In this document: positions 1 to 11,845 of the stretch, in pieces
Layout of the letters: each line of letters begins with the position of its first letter
Position numbering within the stretch: position 1 is the first letter of the stretch
Origin: Occultella kanbiaonis
GTDB lineage: Bacteria; Actinomycetota; Actinomycetes; Actinomycetales; Beutenbergiaceae
Direction of reading: 5' to 3'
DNA length: 64,000 nucleotides
Assembly (NCBI RefSeq): GCF_009708215.1
Contig: NZ_CP046175.1
Location: 2,852,001 to 2,916,000, forward strand
The notes under the pieces: model-generated
Told to the model about the DNA's origin: nothing
Databases searched by the model: none
Seen by the model: only the letters and a program-made list of their open reading frames with translations
Made by a program: the position numbers and the translations under genes

Positions 1-1455
<1,455 letters not shown>

Positions 1456-1523
1456 TTAAAGGAATGTCGAACATGCCTCGGCCACCTTACCGCCACCGGC
1501 GACCCGATCGGCACGGGGTGCAC

Positions 1524-1991
1524 TCAGATCGGCCAGTCCTGCTCCGGCAACGGCTTCGGGCAGGTGACGTTCAGGGCGTTGAAGGTCTGGATCACGGCCG
1601 CGGCCCAGATCACCACGGCCAACTGGTCGTCCGTGAACACGTCGGCGGCCGCCGCGTAGACCTCGTCCGGCACGTGCTGGGTGAGGGCGAGCCGGCTCAT
1701 CGACTCGGTCAGGTCCAGCGCCGCTCGCTCGGCGGGCGTGAACAGCGGCGTCTCCCGCCAGGTCGGCAGAACCGCGAGCTGACGGGCGGTGACGCCCGCC
1801 ACGAGGGCGTCCTTGGCGTGCATGTCCGTGCAGAACGCGCAGCCGTTGATCTGGGAGGCGCGCACCTTCACGAGTTCGACGACGGCGTGGTCGAGGTCGG
1901 CGTTGCGCCGGGCCGTCTCGACCTCCCGGTTGAGCGTCAGGAGGCGTCGGTGGACGTCCGGAAACTGGTCTGCGACTGAGATTCGGTTCAC
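1524..1991 (-). CDS. AhpD-like / carboxymuconolactone decarboxylase family protein
   Basis: Small alkylhydroperoxidase-like protein of 155 residues. Members use a CxxC pair and a nearby His for thiol-dependent peroxide reduction; the true substrate is unknown. The core motif is clear: CAFC at residues 51-54 and His58 in the sequence NGCAFCTDMHAKDA. GTG at 1991 is chosen because a -10-like TAGCGT (1999-2004) ends 7 bases upstream, the spacing of a leaderless mRNA. GTG at 2000 is in frame but falls within that hexamer. Longer upstream extensions are Arg-rich noise. The gene stands alone between pyrR and a DDN-like gene. Confidence 0.85.
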   Translation of the reverse strand: MNRISVADQFPDVHRRLLTLNREVETARRNADLDHAVVELVKVRASQINGCAFCTDMHAKDALVAGVTARQLAVLPTWRETPLFTPAERAALDLTESMSRLALTQHVPDEVYAAAADVFTDDQLAVVIWAAAVIQTFNALNVTCPKPLPEQDWPI

Positions 1992-1998
1992 ACCGGCC

Positions 1999-2004
1999 AC
2001 GCTA
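1999..2004 (-). promoter_or_regulatory. Candidate -10 box of the AhpD-like gene (leaderless)
   Basis: TAGCGT on the minus strand, 7 bases before GTG 1991, fits the actinobacterial TANNNT -10. No convincing -35 is seen and there is no Shine-Dalgarno before the GTG. Confidence 0.5.
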
Positions 2005-2074
2005 GTTCGGCACGCTCCCCGGGGCCAGAGGCCGTCCCTCCATCGGTTCCGCGGGCGTGCCGGAACCGGCCGGA

Positions 2075-2524
2075 TCAGGCGTGCGGCGTCTGGGCGGGTG
2101 TGAGCAGGAACACGGGGATCAGCCGCTCGGTCCTGCGCTGGTAGCCCGCGTAGTTGTCGAAGGCCGCCACGGCGCGCGTCCACCAGGCCTCGCGTTCGGG
2201 CCCGGAGAGTTCGCGGGCGGTCATGTCCCACTTCTGCGGCCCGTCCTGGAGCTCCACCCGGGGATCGGCGAGCAGGTTGTGGTACCAGACCGGGTTCTTC
2301 GCCGCTCCGCCCAACGACGCGACTGCGAGGTACTCGCCGTCGTGCTCCACGCGCATCAGCGGGACCTTGCGGAGCTTGCCGGACCGGGCGCCGATCGTGG
2401 TGAGGATCACGACCGGCTTCCCGCCGAGGGTGATGCCTTTCGTGCCGTGCGAGGACTCGTAGGCGGTGACCTGCTTCGCGGACCGGTCGCTGGGGCTTGG
2501 CGCGTACTCACCGAGGAGGGGCAT
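2075..2524 (-). CDS. DDN-like F420-dependent nitroreductase family protein
   Basis: Deazaflavin-dependent nitroreductase/oxidoreductase (split beta-barrel, DDN family), 149 residues. The family pattern is visible: [23 protein letters not shown] followed by [20 protein letters not shown] and an [10 protein letters not shown] turn. In known members this region binds cofactor F420; the physiological substrate cannot be inferred. ATG at 2524 ([10 protein letters not shown]) is chosen because the extension to 2644 overlaps the SnoaL-like gene and is low-complexity. The gap to that upstream gene is 8 bases, so the two probably share an mRNA. Confidence 0.85.
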   Translation of the reverse strand: MPLLGEYAPSPSDRSAKQVTAYESSHGTKGITLGGKPVVILTTIGARSGKLRKVPLMRVEHDGEYLAVASLGGAAKNPVWYHNLLADPRVELQDGPQKWDMTARELSGPEREAWWTRAVAAFDNYAGYQRRTERLIPVFLLTPAQTPHA

Positions 2525-2532
2525 GAGCCCAG

Positions 2533-2955
2533 TCAAGCACGCGCGTTGGGGGTGAGCGCCGACAGCAGGCAGCGCCAGCGGCCGTCCCGCCGGACGAAGA
2601 ACTCCGAGACCCACTCGTCGGCGCTGAACGGTTCGCCCTGCCACCGTCCGCGGTTCGTGCCGTGCGCGACCACGACCGCGACGTCGCCGTGGCGGCGCAC
2701 CGAGAGGACCTCGAAGGTCATCTCCGAGTGGGTCAGGCTGCCGTTGCGGACCACCTCGAGGAAGGCGCCCAAGGGTGACGGGCCGCTCTCGGTGCCGACG
2801 ATCTCCCAGTCCGGATCGGCGAACGCGCTGATCCGGTCGGCGTCGTTGGCCACGATCGCCGCGGCCCAGTCCTCGAGCAGCGCCTGGAACTCGGCTCGGT
2901 CTGCGTCGCCGTCCACCTGCGTGGTCGGGCCCGTCATCTGCTCGTCGATCGCCAT
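2533..2955 (-). CDS. SnoaL/DUF4440-like (NTF2-fold) protein
   Basis: A 140-residue protein with the cone-like NTF2 fold used by many small enzymes and binding proteins. The visible pattern is [29 protein letters not shown] near the N-terminus and [30 protein letters not shown] near the C-terminus. Function is unknown. ATG 2955 (MAIDEQM) is preferred to an upstream start at 2994, because TACGCT (2964-2969) lies 8 bases before it like a leaderless or near-leaderless promoter, and the extension would run through an inverted repeat. It is followed closely by the DDN-like gene. Confidence 0.72.
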   Translation of the reverse strand: MAIDEQMTGPTTQVDGDADRAEFQALLEDWAAAIVANDADRISAFADPDWEIVGTESGPSPLGAFLEVVRNGSLTHSEMTFEVLSVRRHGDVAVVVAHGTNRGRWQGEPFSADEWVSEFFVRRDGRWRCLLSALTPNARA

Positions 2956-2963
2956 GGTTCGGC

Positions 2964-2989
2964 AGCGTAGGCCCTCACGTGGCGTGAGG
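2964..2989 (-). promoter_or_regulatory. Candidate promoter with inverted repeat for the SnoaL-like gene
   Basis: CCTCACG-TGG-CGTGAGG (2973-2989) is a perfect 7-base inverted repeat with a 3-base spacer, just upstream of a -10-like TACGCT (2964-2969). The position between -35 and -10 suits a repressor site. It could also be a hairpin after nusB, but no U-tract follows. Confidence 0.4.
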
Positions 2990-3019
2990 TTCAAGGGGTG
3001 CTGCGCCGGCGGATCCGGG

Positions 3020-3469
3020 TCAGTCCAGGAGGTCCGAGCCGTACTGCGCGATCCGGCCGAGCAGACCGTTGATGAAGGGCGGGGAGTCGTCGGTGGACAG
3101 CGCCCGGGCGAGCTCGAGCGCCTCGTCGATCGCGACGGCGTCGGGCACCTCGTCGTTGAAGAGGATCTCCCACGTGGACAGCCGCAGGATGGCGCGGTCC
3201 ACCGCGGGCATCCGCGCGAGCGTCCAGCCCTGGGAGAACGTGGACAGGATCTCGTCGATCCTGGCCACGTGCTCGCTGACGCCCTCGACGATCTGCACGG
3301 AGTACTCGGGCAACGCGGCCTGGGTGCCGGGCTCGAGGATGCGGTCCGCGAGCAGACCCATCAGGGTCGGGGCGGAACCACCCTCGGTCGCGGCGGCACC
3401 GAGCGCGCGCTGGTCCGCCTCATAGAGCACATCGAGCGCCCGCTTGCGTGCCTTGCTGCGTGCGGCCAC
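3020..3469 (-). CDS. nusB: Transcription antitermination factor NusB
   Basis: All-helical RNA-binding partner of NusE (S10) in the antitermination complex for rRNA operons; cytosolic. The 149 residues begin MAARSKARKRALDVLYEADQR, the Arg-rich helix that contacts boxA RNA, and end with the family signature STDDSPPFINGLLGRIA. The GTG start shares one base with the efp stop codon (TAGTG), so efp-nusB is a coupled pair, a common actinobacterial arrangement. Confidence 0.95.
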   Translation of the reverse strand: MAARSKARKRALDVLYEADQRALGAAATEGGSAPTLMGLLADRILEPGTQAALPEYSVQIVEGVSEHVARIDEILSTFSQGWTLARMPAVDRAILRLSTWEILFNDEVPDAVAIDEALELARALSTDDSPPFINGLLGRIAQYGSDLLD

Positions 3470-4032
3470 TAGTCGTTGACGCGGCCCAGGTAGTCACCGC
3501 TGCGGGTGTCGACCTTGACCTTCGTGCCGGTCTCGAGGAAGAGCGGCACCTGGATCTGGTAGCCGGTCTGGATCGTCGCGGGCTTCGTGCCGGCCGAGGA
3601 GCGGTCGCCCTGCAGGCCCGGCTCGGTGTAGGTGATCTCCATCACGACGGACGCCGGCAGCTCGACGTACAGCGGGACGCCGTCGTGCAGCGCGACGATG
3701 ACCTCCTGGCCCTCGAGCATGAAGTTCGCGGCGGTGTCCACGGTCGCCGCGGACACGGTGATCTGCTCGTAGTCGCTGGTGTCCATGAAGACGAAGTCCT
3801 CGCCCTCCTGGTACAGGTACTGCATGTCGCGCTTGTCGACGTTCGCCGTCTCCACCTTGACACCGGCGTTGAACGTCCTCGCGACCACCTTGCCGTTGGT
3901 GACGCCCTTGAGCTTCGTGCGCACGAACGCCGGGCCCTTGCCGGGCTTGACGTGCTGGAACTCCACCACGGACCAGAGCTGGCCGTCGATGTTGAGAACC
4001 AAGCCGTTCTTGAGGTCGTTCGTCGATGCCAC
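3469..4032 (-). CDS. efp: Translation elongation factor P
   Basis: Binds between the P and E sites and relieves ribosome stalling at polyproline. It has 187 residues and three beta-barrel domains: KOW-like N-terminal domain, central domain from about residue 65, and the C-terminal domain ending [10 protein letters not shown]. The tip loop is PGKGPA with Lys32 at the usual modification position; no EpmA/EpmB-type gene is adjacent. GTG 4032 ([10 protein letters not shown]) is chosen because GAAGGAA precedes it by about 5 bases and the N-terminus matches the family; the open frame further upstream is shadow. nusB follows directly. Confidence 0.97.
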   Translation of the reverse strand: MASTNDLKNGLVLNIDGQLWSVVEFQHVKPGKGPAFVRTKLKGVTNGKVVARTFNAGVKVETANVDKRDMQYLYQEGEDFVFMDTSDYEQITVSAATVDTAANFMLEGQEVIVALHDGVPLYVELPASVVMEITYTEPGLQGDRSSAGTKPATIQTGYQIQVPLFLETGTKVKVDTRSGDYLGRVND

Positions 4033-4073
4033 AGGCGTTCCTTCGTTGTCTATCGGGACCGGCCGGGAGCCTG

Positions 4074-4089
4074 CGCTCGCATGCGAGCG
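4074..4089. repeat. 16-base perfect palindrome upstream of efp
   Basis: CGCTCGC-AT-GCGAGCG lies about 40 bases upstream of the efp start and after the stop of the DUF3307-like gene. It may be the 3' hairpin of that gene or an operator/leader hairpin for efp. No U-tract supports a terminator. Confidence 0.4.
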
Positions 4090-4126
4090 GGGGATGTCGG
4101 GCCGGGAGGATGAAAAGGTGCGGCCC

Positions 4127-4540
4127 TCAGGGTAACGCGCCGAGGGCGGCCACCGCTGCCACGCCGATGGCACCGGCCCACAGGTAGGAGGCCAGGGTGC
4201 CGATGATGAAGCGCTCGGACACCCCCGAACTGCCATGGATCTCCGGGAACCGGCCGAGCCCCTTGACCGCCACGACCACGGCGATGGCGGCCGGGTAGCC
4301 GACCAGGATCGAACCGGTGATGGCCAGTCGCTCGAGGACACCGATCCAGGCACCGCCGCGCAGCTGCTCGGCGGCGGGGTCGGGCCGGGGCTCGCCGGCT
4401 GGGTCACCGGCTCGCTCCGCGGCCTCCTCGCGGTGCTTGCGGCTCGCCAGGCGCAGGATCCAGGCCGTGATGGGGCCACCGGCGCCCGCTGAGATGATCA
4501 GGGCGGCCGCGGCGATCTCGATGGTGAGGACCAGGTTCAC
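4127..4540 (-). CDS. Membrane protein resembling the C-terminal half of DUF3307 proteins
   Basis: A 137-residue protein with an N-terminal membrane segment (about residues 4-28), a charged cytosolic linker (about 33-62) and two C-terminal segments (about 70-95 and 110-135). The C-terminal pattern ER-x8-G-x3[17 protein letters not shown]...[11 protein letters not shown] resembles what I recall of DUF3307 membrane proteins, but the N-terminal half is shorter. The gene lies 7 bases after the SatD-like gene; SatD and DUF3307 proteins are also paired elsewhere. Biochemical function is unknown, and the family call rests on pattern memory. Confidence 0.6.
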   Translation of the reverse strand: MNLVLTIEIAAAALIISAGAGGPITAWILRLASRKHREEAAERAGDPAGEPRPDPAAEQLRGGAWIGVLERLAITGSILVGYPAAIAVVVAVKGLGRFPEIHGSSGVSERFIIGTLASYLWAGAIGVAAVAALGALP

Positions 4541-4547
4541 CGCGCCA

Positions 4548-5177
4548 TCATGTCGTGACCTGGTCCAGGTCGGCCAGCAGGCGCTCCGCCAGGGGGCGGA
4601 CCCGGTCCTGGACGGTCCACATCGCGGCGTCGAGTCGCTGGCTCACGGCCTGGGGCGTGATGCCGAGCCGGGCGGCCGCTTGCTTCGCGGTCCCGACGCC
4701 GTCCACCAGCAGGTCGACCACCTCCCAGCCGCGCTCGGTGCGGCGTCGGACCACGGCGGCGAGCAGCTGCAACAGCGCCTCGGCCTCGTCGGCGGCCGGG
4801 CTCGGCCCGTCCGCGGCGACGAGGGCGAGCGGCACCGGCACCGACTTGCCCTTGGCACGCTCGACGGCGTCGCGGGCTCGCACGAACGCCGCCCCCGAGG
4901 AGGCCCGGGCGGTCTCGGCCAGCGGCGTGTCGACGGCACCGATGCCCACCCCCACGCTCCACTCGGCCCGCCGTTGCAGGTACATCGCGAGGTCGAGGGT
5001 GGTCGCCGCCGTCCTGATCACGCCCTGGACCTCGTCCCCCACGGTCCGCTCGAACGGCAGGGCCAGGTCCGCGCCGAGACCGCGGGCCCCGATGTGGGCG
5101 GCGAGCCCGCTCAGTGCGGCGTCGACACGGTCCCCGCGTCGACGGGAGGCATCCTGGTCAACGGTGAGTACGAACAT
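4548..5177 (-). CDS. SatD-like protein with C-terminal helix-turn-helix
   Basis: A 209-residue soluble protein. The N-terminus MFVLTVDQDASRRRGDRVD and the segment PFERTVGDEVQGV (41-53) match the SatD pattern. WSVGVGIGAVDTPL (73-86) and SGAAFVRARDAVERAK (94-109) follow, and a helix-turn-helix TAKQAAARLGITPQAVSQRL (163-182) closes the protein. It is probably a DNA-binding regulator that senses an unknown signal. The strong promoter upstream contains a palindrome that the protein could bind itself. The mRNA is predicted to start at or near the ATG. The DUF3307-like membrane gene follows 7 bases downstream. Confidence 0.68.
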   Translation of the reverse strand: MFVLTVDQDASRRRGDRVDAALSGLAAHIGARGLGADLALPFERTVGDEVQGVIRTAATTLDLAMYLQRRAEWSVGVGIGAVDTPLAETARASSGAAFVRARDAVERAKGKSVPVPLALVAADGPSPAADEAEALLQLLAAVVRRRTERGWEVVDLLVDGVGTAKQAAARLGITPQAVSQRLDAAMWTVQDRVRPLAERLLADLDQVTT

Positions 5178-5183
5178 GTGACA

Positions 5184-5215
5184 AGGCTACAACCTTGATT
5201 GCCTACAATCAAGGT
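5184..5215 (-). promoter_or_regulatory. Promoter with embedded palindromic operator for the SatD-like operon
   Basis: On the minus strand TTGATT (-35, 5207-5212) and TAGCCT (-10, 5184-5189) are separated by exactly 17 bases, and the -10 ends 6 bases before the ATG at 5177, so the transcript is predicted to be leaderless. A perfect 9-base inverted repeat, ACCTTGATT-N6-AATCAAGGT (5192-5215), covers the -35 and spacer, a classic repressor position. Confidence 0.72.
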
Positions 5216-5219
5216 CAGG

Positions 5220-5236
5220 GGCTTGATCCGTTCGGA

Positions 5237-5243
<7 letters not shown>
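5220..5243 (-). terminator. Hairpin at the end of aroQ
   Basis: Perfect 11-base inverted repeat GGCTTGATCCG-TT-CGGATCAAGCC overlapping the aroQ stop codon. It probably ends the aro transcript before the SatD-like promoter. There is no U-tract, as is common in actinobacteria. It shares the CTTGAT/ATCAAG core with the operator 5 bases away, so a second regulator site is possible. Confidence 0.5.
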
Positions 5244-8551
<3,308 letters not shown>

Positions 8552-8627
8552 GACCGTCAGTCTCCCACGGACCCGGCGCCGACCCGGGCAGCGTCCGGTA
8601 CGCGGGCACCGCGCCCGCCGGAGATTC

Positions 8628-9278
8628 TCAGGCCATGCCGAGCAGGGCAGGACCCCAGGCGACGCCGACCACGCCGCCCGCCACCAGCCAGGGCCCGAAC
8701 GCGACCGCGGTGCGCCGGTCGGCCTTGGTGGTGGCGAGCAGGATCACCGCGAACAGGCCGCCGAGCACGAATGCGGCCAGGATCCCTGCGGCCACTGCTG
8801 CCCAGCCGGTCCAGCCGAGGACGAGCGCGATCAGGGCGCCGAGCTTCACGTCGCCGAGACCGAGGCCGGTCGGGCTGGCCAGGCACAGCAGCAGGAGCCC
8901 GAGACCGACCGCAGCGGCGCCGGCGAGCGCGCGGAGCAGGTCCGGCCAGGCGCCGGTGGTGGCTGCCGCCACCACGAGTCCGAGGAGGACGACGGCGAAC
9001 GCCGGCAACACGATGACGTCCGGGAGGCGGTGGGTCGCCACGTCCACGACGACGAGCAGCGAGCACGCCAGCGCCGCGACCGCCAGCGCCACGAGCTCGG
9101 CCCAGCCGCCGGCGACGGCAGCGGCCCCGGCGCCCCCGAGGCAGGCCAGCATGGCGTGCAGGCCGGAGTTGGGCAGCGTGGACTCCGCCCCGGCGAGGGT
9201 GCGCAGCCACGGCGTCAGGATCAGGGCCACGAGGCCGGTCAGCGCACCACAGACCAGCACCACCACCGGATCGCCCAT
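8628..9278 (-). CDS. Prepilin peptidase (A24 family), lacking the N-terminal methylase domain
   Basis: Integral membrane aspartyl protease that cleaves type IV prepilin leaders. The 216 residues are strongly hydrophobic with about six to seven membrane spans. The two catalytic Asp motifs are present: Asp79 in [11 protein letters not shown] and Asp143 in [10 protein letters not shown]. The Cys-rich N-terminal methyltransferase domain of the long form is absent, as in archaeal and many actinobacterial short forms. No pilin gene is in view, so the substrate is elsewhere in the genome. It sits 4 bases after aroE in the same operon, a conserved actinobacterial arrangement. Confidence 0.85.
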   Translation of the reverse strand: MGDPVVVLVCGALTGLVALILTPWLRTLAGAESTLPNSGLHAMLACLGGAGAAAVAGGWAELVALAVAALACSLLVVVDVATHRLPDVIVLPAFAVVLLGLVVAAATTGAWPDLLRALAGAAAVGLGLLLLCLASPTGLGLGDVKLGALIALVLGWTGWAAVAAGILAAFVLGGLFAVILLATTKADRRTAVAFGPWLVAGGVVGVAWGPALLGMA

Positions 9279-9282
9279 GGGG

Positions 9283-10131
9283 TCAGTCCGCCAGTGCCTG
9301 CATCAGGGCCGCGCGCATCGCCTCGACCGGGCCCGGGCGGCCGGTCATCAGGCGGACCTGCTCCGCGGCCTGGTGCAACAGCATCAGATACCCGGGCGAG
9401 ATCGAACCGCCGGCCGCCCGCCACGCGGACGCGATCGCCGTCGGCCAGCCCTCGTACACCACGTCCAACAGCACCTGATCGGCCTCGAGCGCGACGCCGT
9501 CGAGCAGGCCGACAAGGGGGTCCGCGGCGCCGTGCGGCACCGTCGATATGACCACGTCGGCGCCGAGCAGCTCGGCGCGCGCCTGGTCGGTGCCGAGCGT
9601 GACGTAGGAGGGTGTGACGCCCATCCGGCCGGCCGCCCTCATCACCACGCCGGCGCGCCCGACGGACCGCGTCAGGACGACCGGCGCGTGGATGCCGAGC
9701 TCACCCAGCGCGGCGAGGGCGGCAGCGGCCGTGGCACCTGCGCCGATGATCACGCCGCGCCGAGCGTCCGCGCCGGGCGCCTGCGGCGTCGCCTCGCGCA
9801 ACGCCTGCACCAGACCGTGGACGTCGGTGTTCGCGCCGATCAGCAGCCCACCGGGCTGGAACAGCAACGTGTTGACGACACCCACGACCTTCGCGAGCGA
9901 CTCCACGTGGTCGCTGAGCGCCATGGCGCGCTGCTTGAGCGGCATCGTCAGCGAGAGTCCCGCCCACGAGCCGTCCCGGCTGCGCACGAACGCCTCGAGG
10001 TCGGGCTCGTCGACGTCGTGGAGCTCGTAGGTCCAGTCGGACAGCCCGAGCTCGGCGTAGGCGGCCCGGTGCAGCACCGGGGACAACGAGTGCGCGACGG
10101 GGTGACCGAGCACCGCCGCATGGTGGCCCAT
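9283..10131 (-). CDS. aroE: Shikimate dehydrogenase
   Basis: NADPH-dependent reduction of 3-dehydroshikimate to shikimate, step four of the pathway. The 282 residues have the substrate site HPVAHSLSPVLHRAAY (residues 8-23) and catalytic Lys in LSLTMPLKQRA (about 59-69), then a Rossmann domain with GAGATAAAALAAL (about 150-162), and the C-terminal YEGWPTAIASAWRAAG segment. The Lys-Asp dyad and NADP site appear intact. It follows mltG by 2 bases. Confidence 0.95.
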   Translation of the reverse strand: MGHHAAVLGHPVAHSLSPVLHRAAYAELGLSDWTYELHDVDEPDLEAFVRSRDGSWAGLSLTMPLKQRAMALSDHVESLAKVVGVVNTLLFQPGGLLIGANTDVHGLVQALREATPQAPGADARRGVIIGAGATAAAALAALGELGIHAPVVLTRSVGRAGVVMRAAGRMGVTPSYVTLGTDQARAELLGADVVISTVPHGAADPLVGLLDGVALEADQVLLDVVYEGWPTAIASAWRAAGGSISPGYLMLLHQAAEQVRLMTGRPGPVEAMRAALMQALAD

Positions 10132-10133
10132 GC

Positions 10134-11327
10134 TCAGCCTTCGTCCTCCGCGGTCTCCTCCGGGGGAGCGGTCTGTGCGGCCAGCCAGTCACGGTACATC
10201 TGCTGGTTCACCAGGTGCTCCTCGTAGTCCGCGGTGAACCGGGTCTCCCCGGTGGTGGGGTTGACCGTGACGAAGTAGCACCAGTCGCCCTCGGGCGGGT
10301 TCAGCACCGCGTCGACAGCGCCCGGGCCGGCGGCCCCGATCGGCGTCGGCGGCAGGCCGGGGACGATCCTGGTGTTGAACGGATGCTCCGTCTGCCACTC
10401 GGTCCGCGTGATCTCGGTCGCGATCCGGTTCAGCCCGTACGCATAGGTGGAGTCCATGCCGAGGGTCCCGTCTCCGGTGCAGCCGGCGAGCCGGTTCTCG
10501 AGCACCCGCGCGACCCGGTTCCAGTCATCCTGGTTGGCGACCTCGGCTTCGACGATCGAGGCCTTGATGAGCAGCTCCTCACGGTCCTCGGCGGGCACGC
10601 TCCGCTCGTCGAGGTTCGCCACGGTCAGGTCGACCATCTGCTGGAGCACGCTGGTCGGCGTGGAGTCCGGCTGGACCGTGTAGGTGGACGCGAACAGCCA
10701 GCCCTCGATCTCACCGCCGGCCTCGGCCGGCAGGTAGGACGCGGCGACCTCGGTGGCGGCCGTGGCGACCTCCTCCTCGGTGACCCCGAGCCGGTTCGCG
10801 ATCCGCGCGTAGATCTTCGTGGCGCGCCAGCCCTCGGGGATCGTGATCGTGAGGTCGGAGCGGCTGGCCGGGTCGAGGAGCGCGGCGACGGCGTCGGCGG
10901 CGTTCATCTGGGACTGCATCGTGTACGTGCCGGCCTGGATGCCCACGGCATCGGGGTTGTTGCTGTAGGCCTGCACGAACGCCCCGCTCGTGGCCACCAC
11001 GTCGTTGTCCACGAGGGTGGTCGCGATGTCGGAACCGGTGTCGCCGGTGTTGACCACGATCTGTACCTCGCCGGTACCGGGCCCCGGGTAGTCCGAGATG
11101 GTCTCGGTCGCCGCGCCGTCGCCGGCCAGCATCGGGCGGATCAGCACCCAGGCGCCGCCGATGAGCAGTGCGATCGCGACGATCATCACGATGAAGGTGA
11201 TCAGGTTGCGGCGCCGCTGAGCGCGCCGCTTGGCCTGGCGCCGGCGGTGGGCACGGCGTCGGGAGTTCGCCCGGTCCTGGTCCGGATCGGCGGTACCCGC
11301 GAGAGGTTCGTCGAAGAGGTCGGTCAC
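10134..11327 (-). CDS. mltG: Endolytic murein transglycosylase MltG
   Basis: Cleaves nascent peptidoglycan strands and sets glycan length; inner-membrane protein with an extracytoplasmic catalytic domain. The 397 residues begin with a basic cytosolic tail (about 20-41), a single membrane span (about 42-67), and then the LysM-like and YceG domains. The catalytic Glu lies in LLIKASIVEAEV, and the family segment NTRIVPGLPPTPIGAAGPGAVDAVLNP is intact. It overlaps ruvX by 4 bases and is followed 2 bases later by aroE, the conserved ruvX-mltG-aroE order of actinobacteria. Confidence 0.95.
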   Translation of the reverse strand: MTDLFDEPLAGTADPDQDRANSRRRAHRRRQAKRRAQRRRNLITFIVMIVAIALLIGGAWVLIRPMLAGDGAATETISDYPGPGTGEVQIVVNTGDTGSDIATTLVDNDVVATSGAFVQAYSNNPDAVGIQAGTYTMQSQMNAADAVAALLDPASRSDLTITIPEGWRATKIYARIANRLGVTEEEVATAATEVAASYLPAEAGGEIEGWLFASTYTVQPDSTPTSVLQQMVDLTVANLDERSVPAEDREELLIKASIVEAEVANQDDWNRVARVLENRLAGCTGDGTLGMDSTYAYGLNRIATEITRTEWQTEHPFNTRIVPGLPPTPIGAAGPGAVDAVLNPPEGDWCYFVTVNPTTGETRFTADYEEHLVNQQMYRDWLAAQTAPPEETAEDEG

Positions 11328-11845
11328 CGTTCCTCCTCCTGGGATGTCGGTTGGTTCGCTGTGCCGCCGCTGTCGATGGCCGTGCCGGGTGGCCGGCCGA
11401 GGCGACGTTCCTGGTCGAGCGCAGCCTGCAGGATCATGGTCGCGGCGACCTGGTCCACTACTTGTCTGTGTTTGCGCCCGGCCCGTCCCGACGCGTGCAG
11501 GGCCTGGTGTGCCGAGACGGTCGTCAGCCGTTCATCGACGAGGCGCACTGGAGTGGGGCGGACTGCGAGTGCAACCGCTCTAGCGTACGCGCGAACCCTG
11601 AGAGCCGCAGTACCCTCCTCGCCGGACATGCTCCGGGGCAGCCCCACGACGACCTCGATGGCGTCGTTCTCGGCCACGATCTCGGCAATTTCGTCGATGC
11701 CCCGGCCGGGCCCGGAGCGGGCCACGGTGCGCACCGGCGTGGCCAGCATGCCGTGCGGATCGCAGCGCGCCACGCCGATGCGGACGGTGCCGACGTCGAC
11801 ACCGATCCGCACGCCGGTCCGCATGCCCTCGGGGCCGTCAACCAC
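11324..11845 (-). CDS. ruvX: Putative pre-16S rRNA nuclease / Holliday junction resolvase-like RuvX (YqgF)
   Basis: RNase H-fold nuclease family; YqgF trims pre-16S rRNA in E. coli, and a Holliday junction activity is reported for mycobacterial RuvX. The 173 residues contain [19 protein letters not shown] near the N-terminus, the [13 protein letters not shown] segment, VDERLTT and the terminal Asp-containing [19 protein letters not shown]. The start is either GTG 11845, overlapping the alaS end by 8 bases, or ATG 11824 (MRTGVRIG); GTG is kept. It lies between alaS and mltG. Confidence 0.92.
   Translation of the reverse strand: MVDGPEGMRTGVRIGVDVGTVRIGVARCDPHGMLATPVRTVARSGPGRGIDEIAEIVAENDAIEVVVGLPRSMSGEEGTAALRVRAYARAVALAVRPTPVRLVDERLTTVSAHQALHASGRAGRKHRQVVDQVAATMILQAALDQERRLGRPPGTAIDSGGTANQPTSQEEER

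Noticed and set aside
2991-3173. A small minus-strand frame within nusB
   Set aside because: It is in a different frame of the same strand as nusB, is Arg-rich, and has no start signal.
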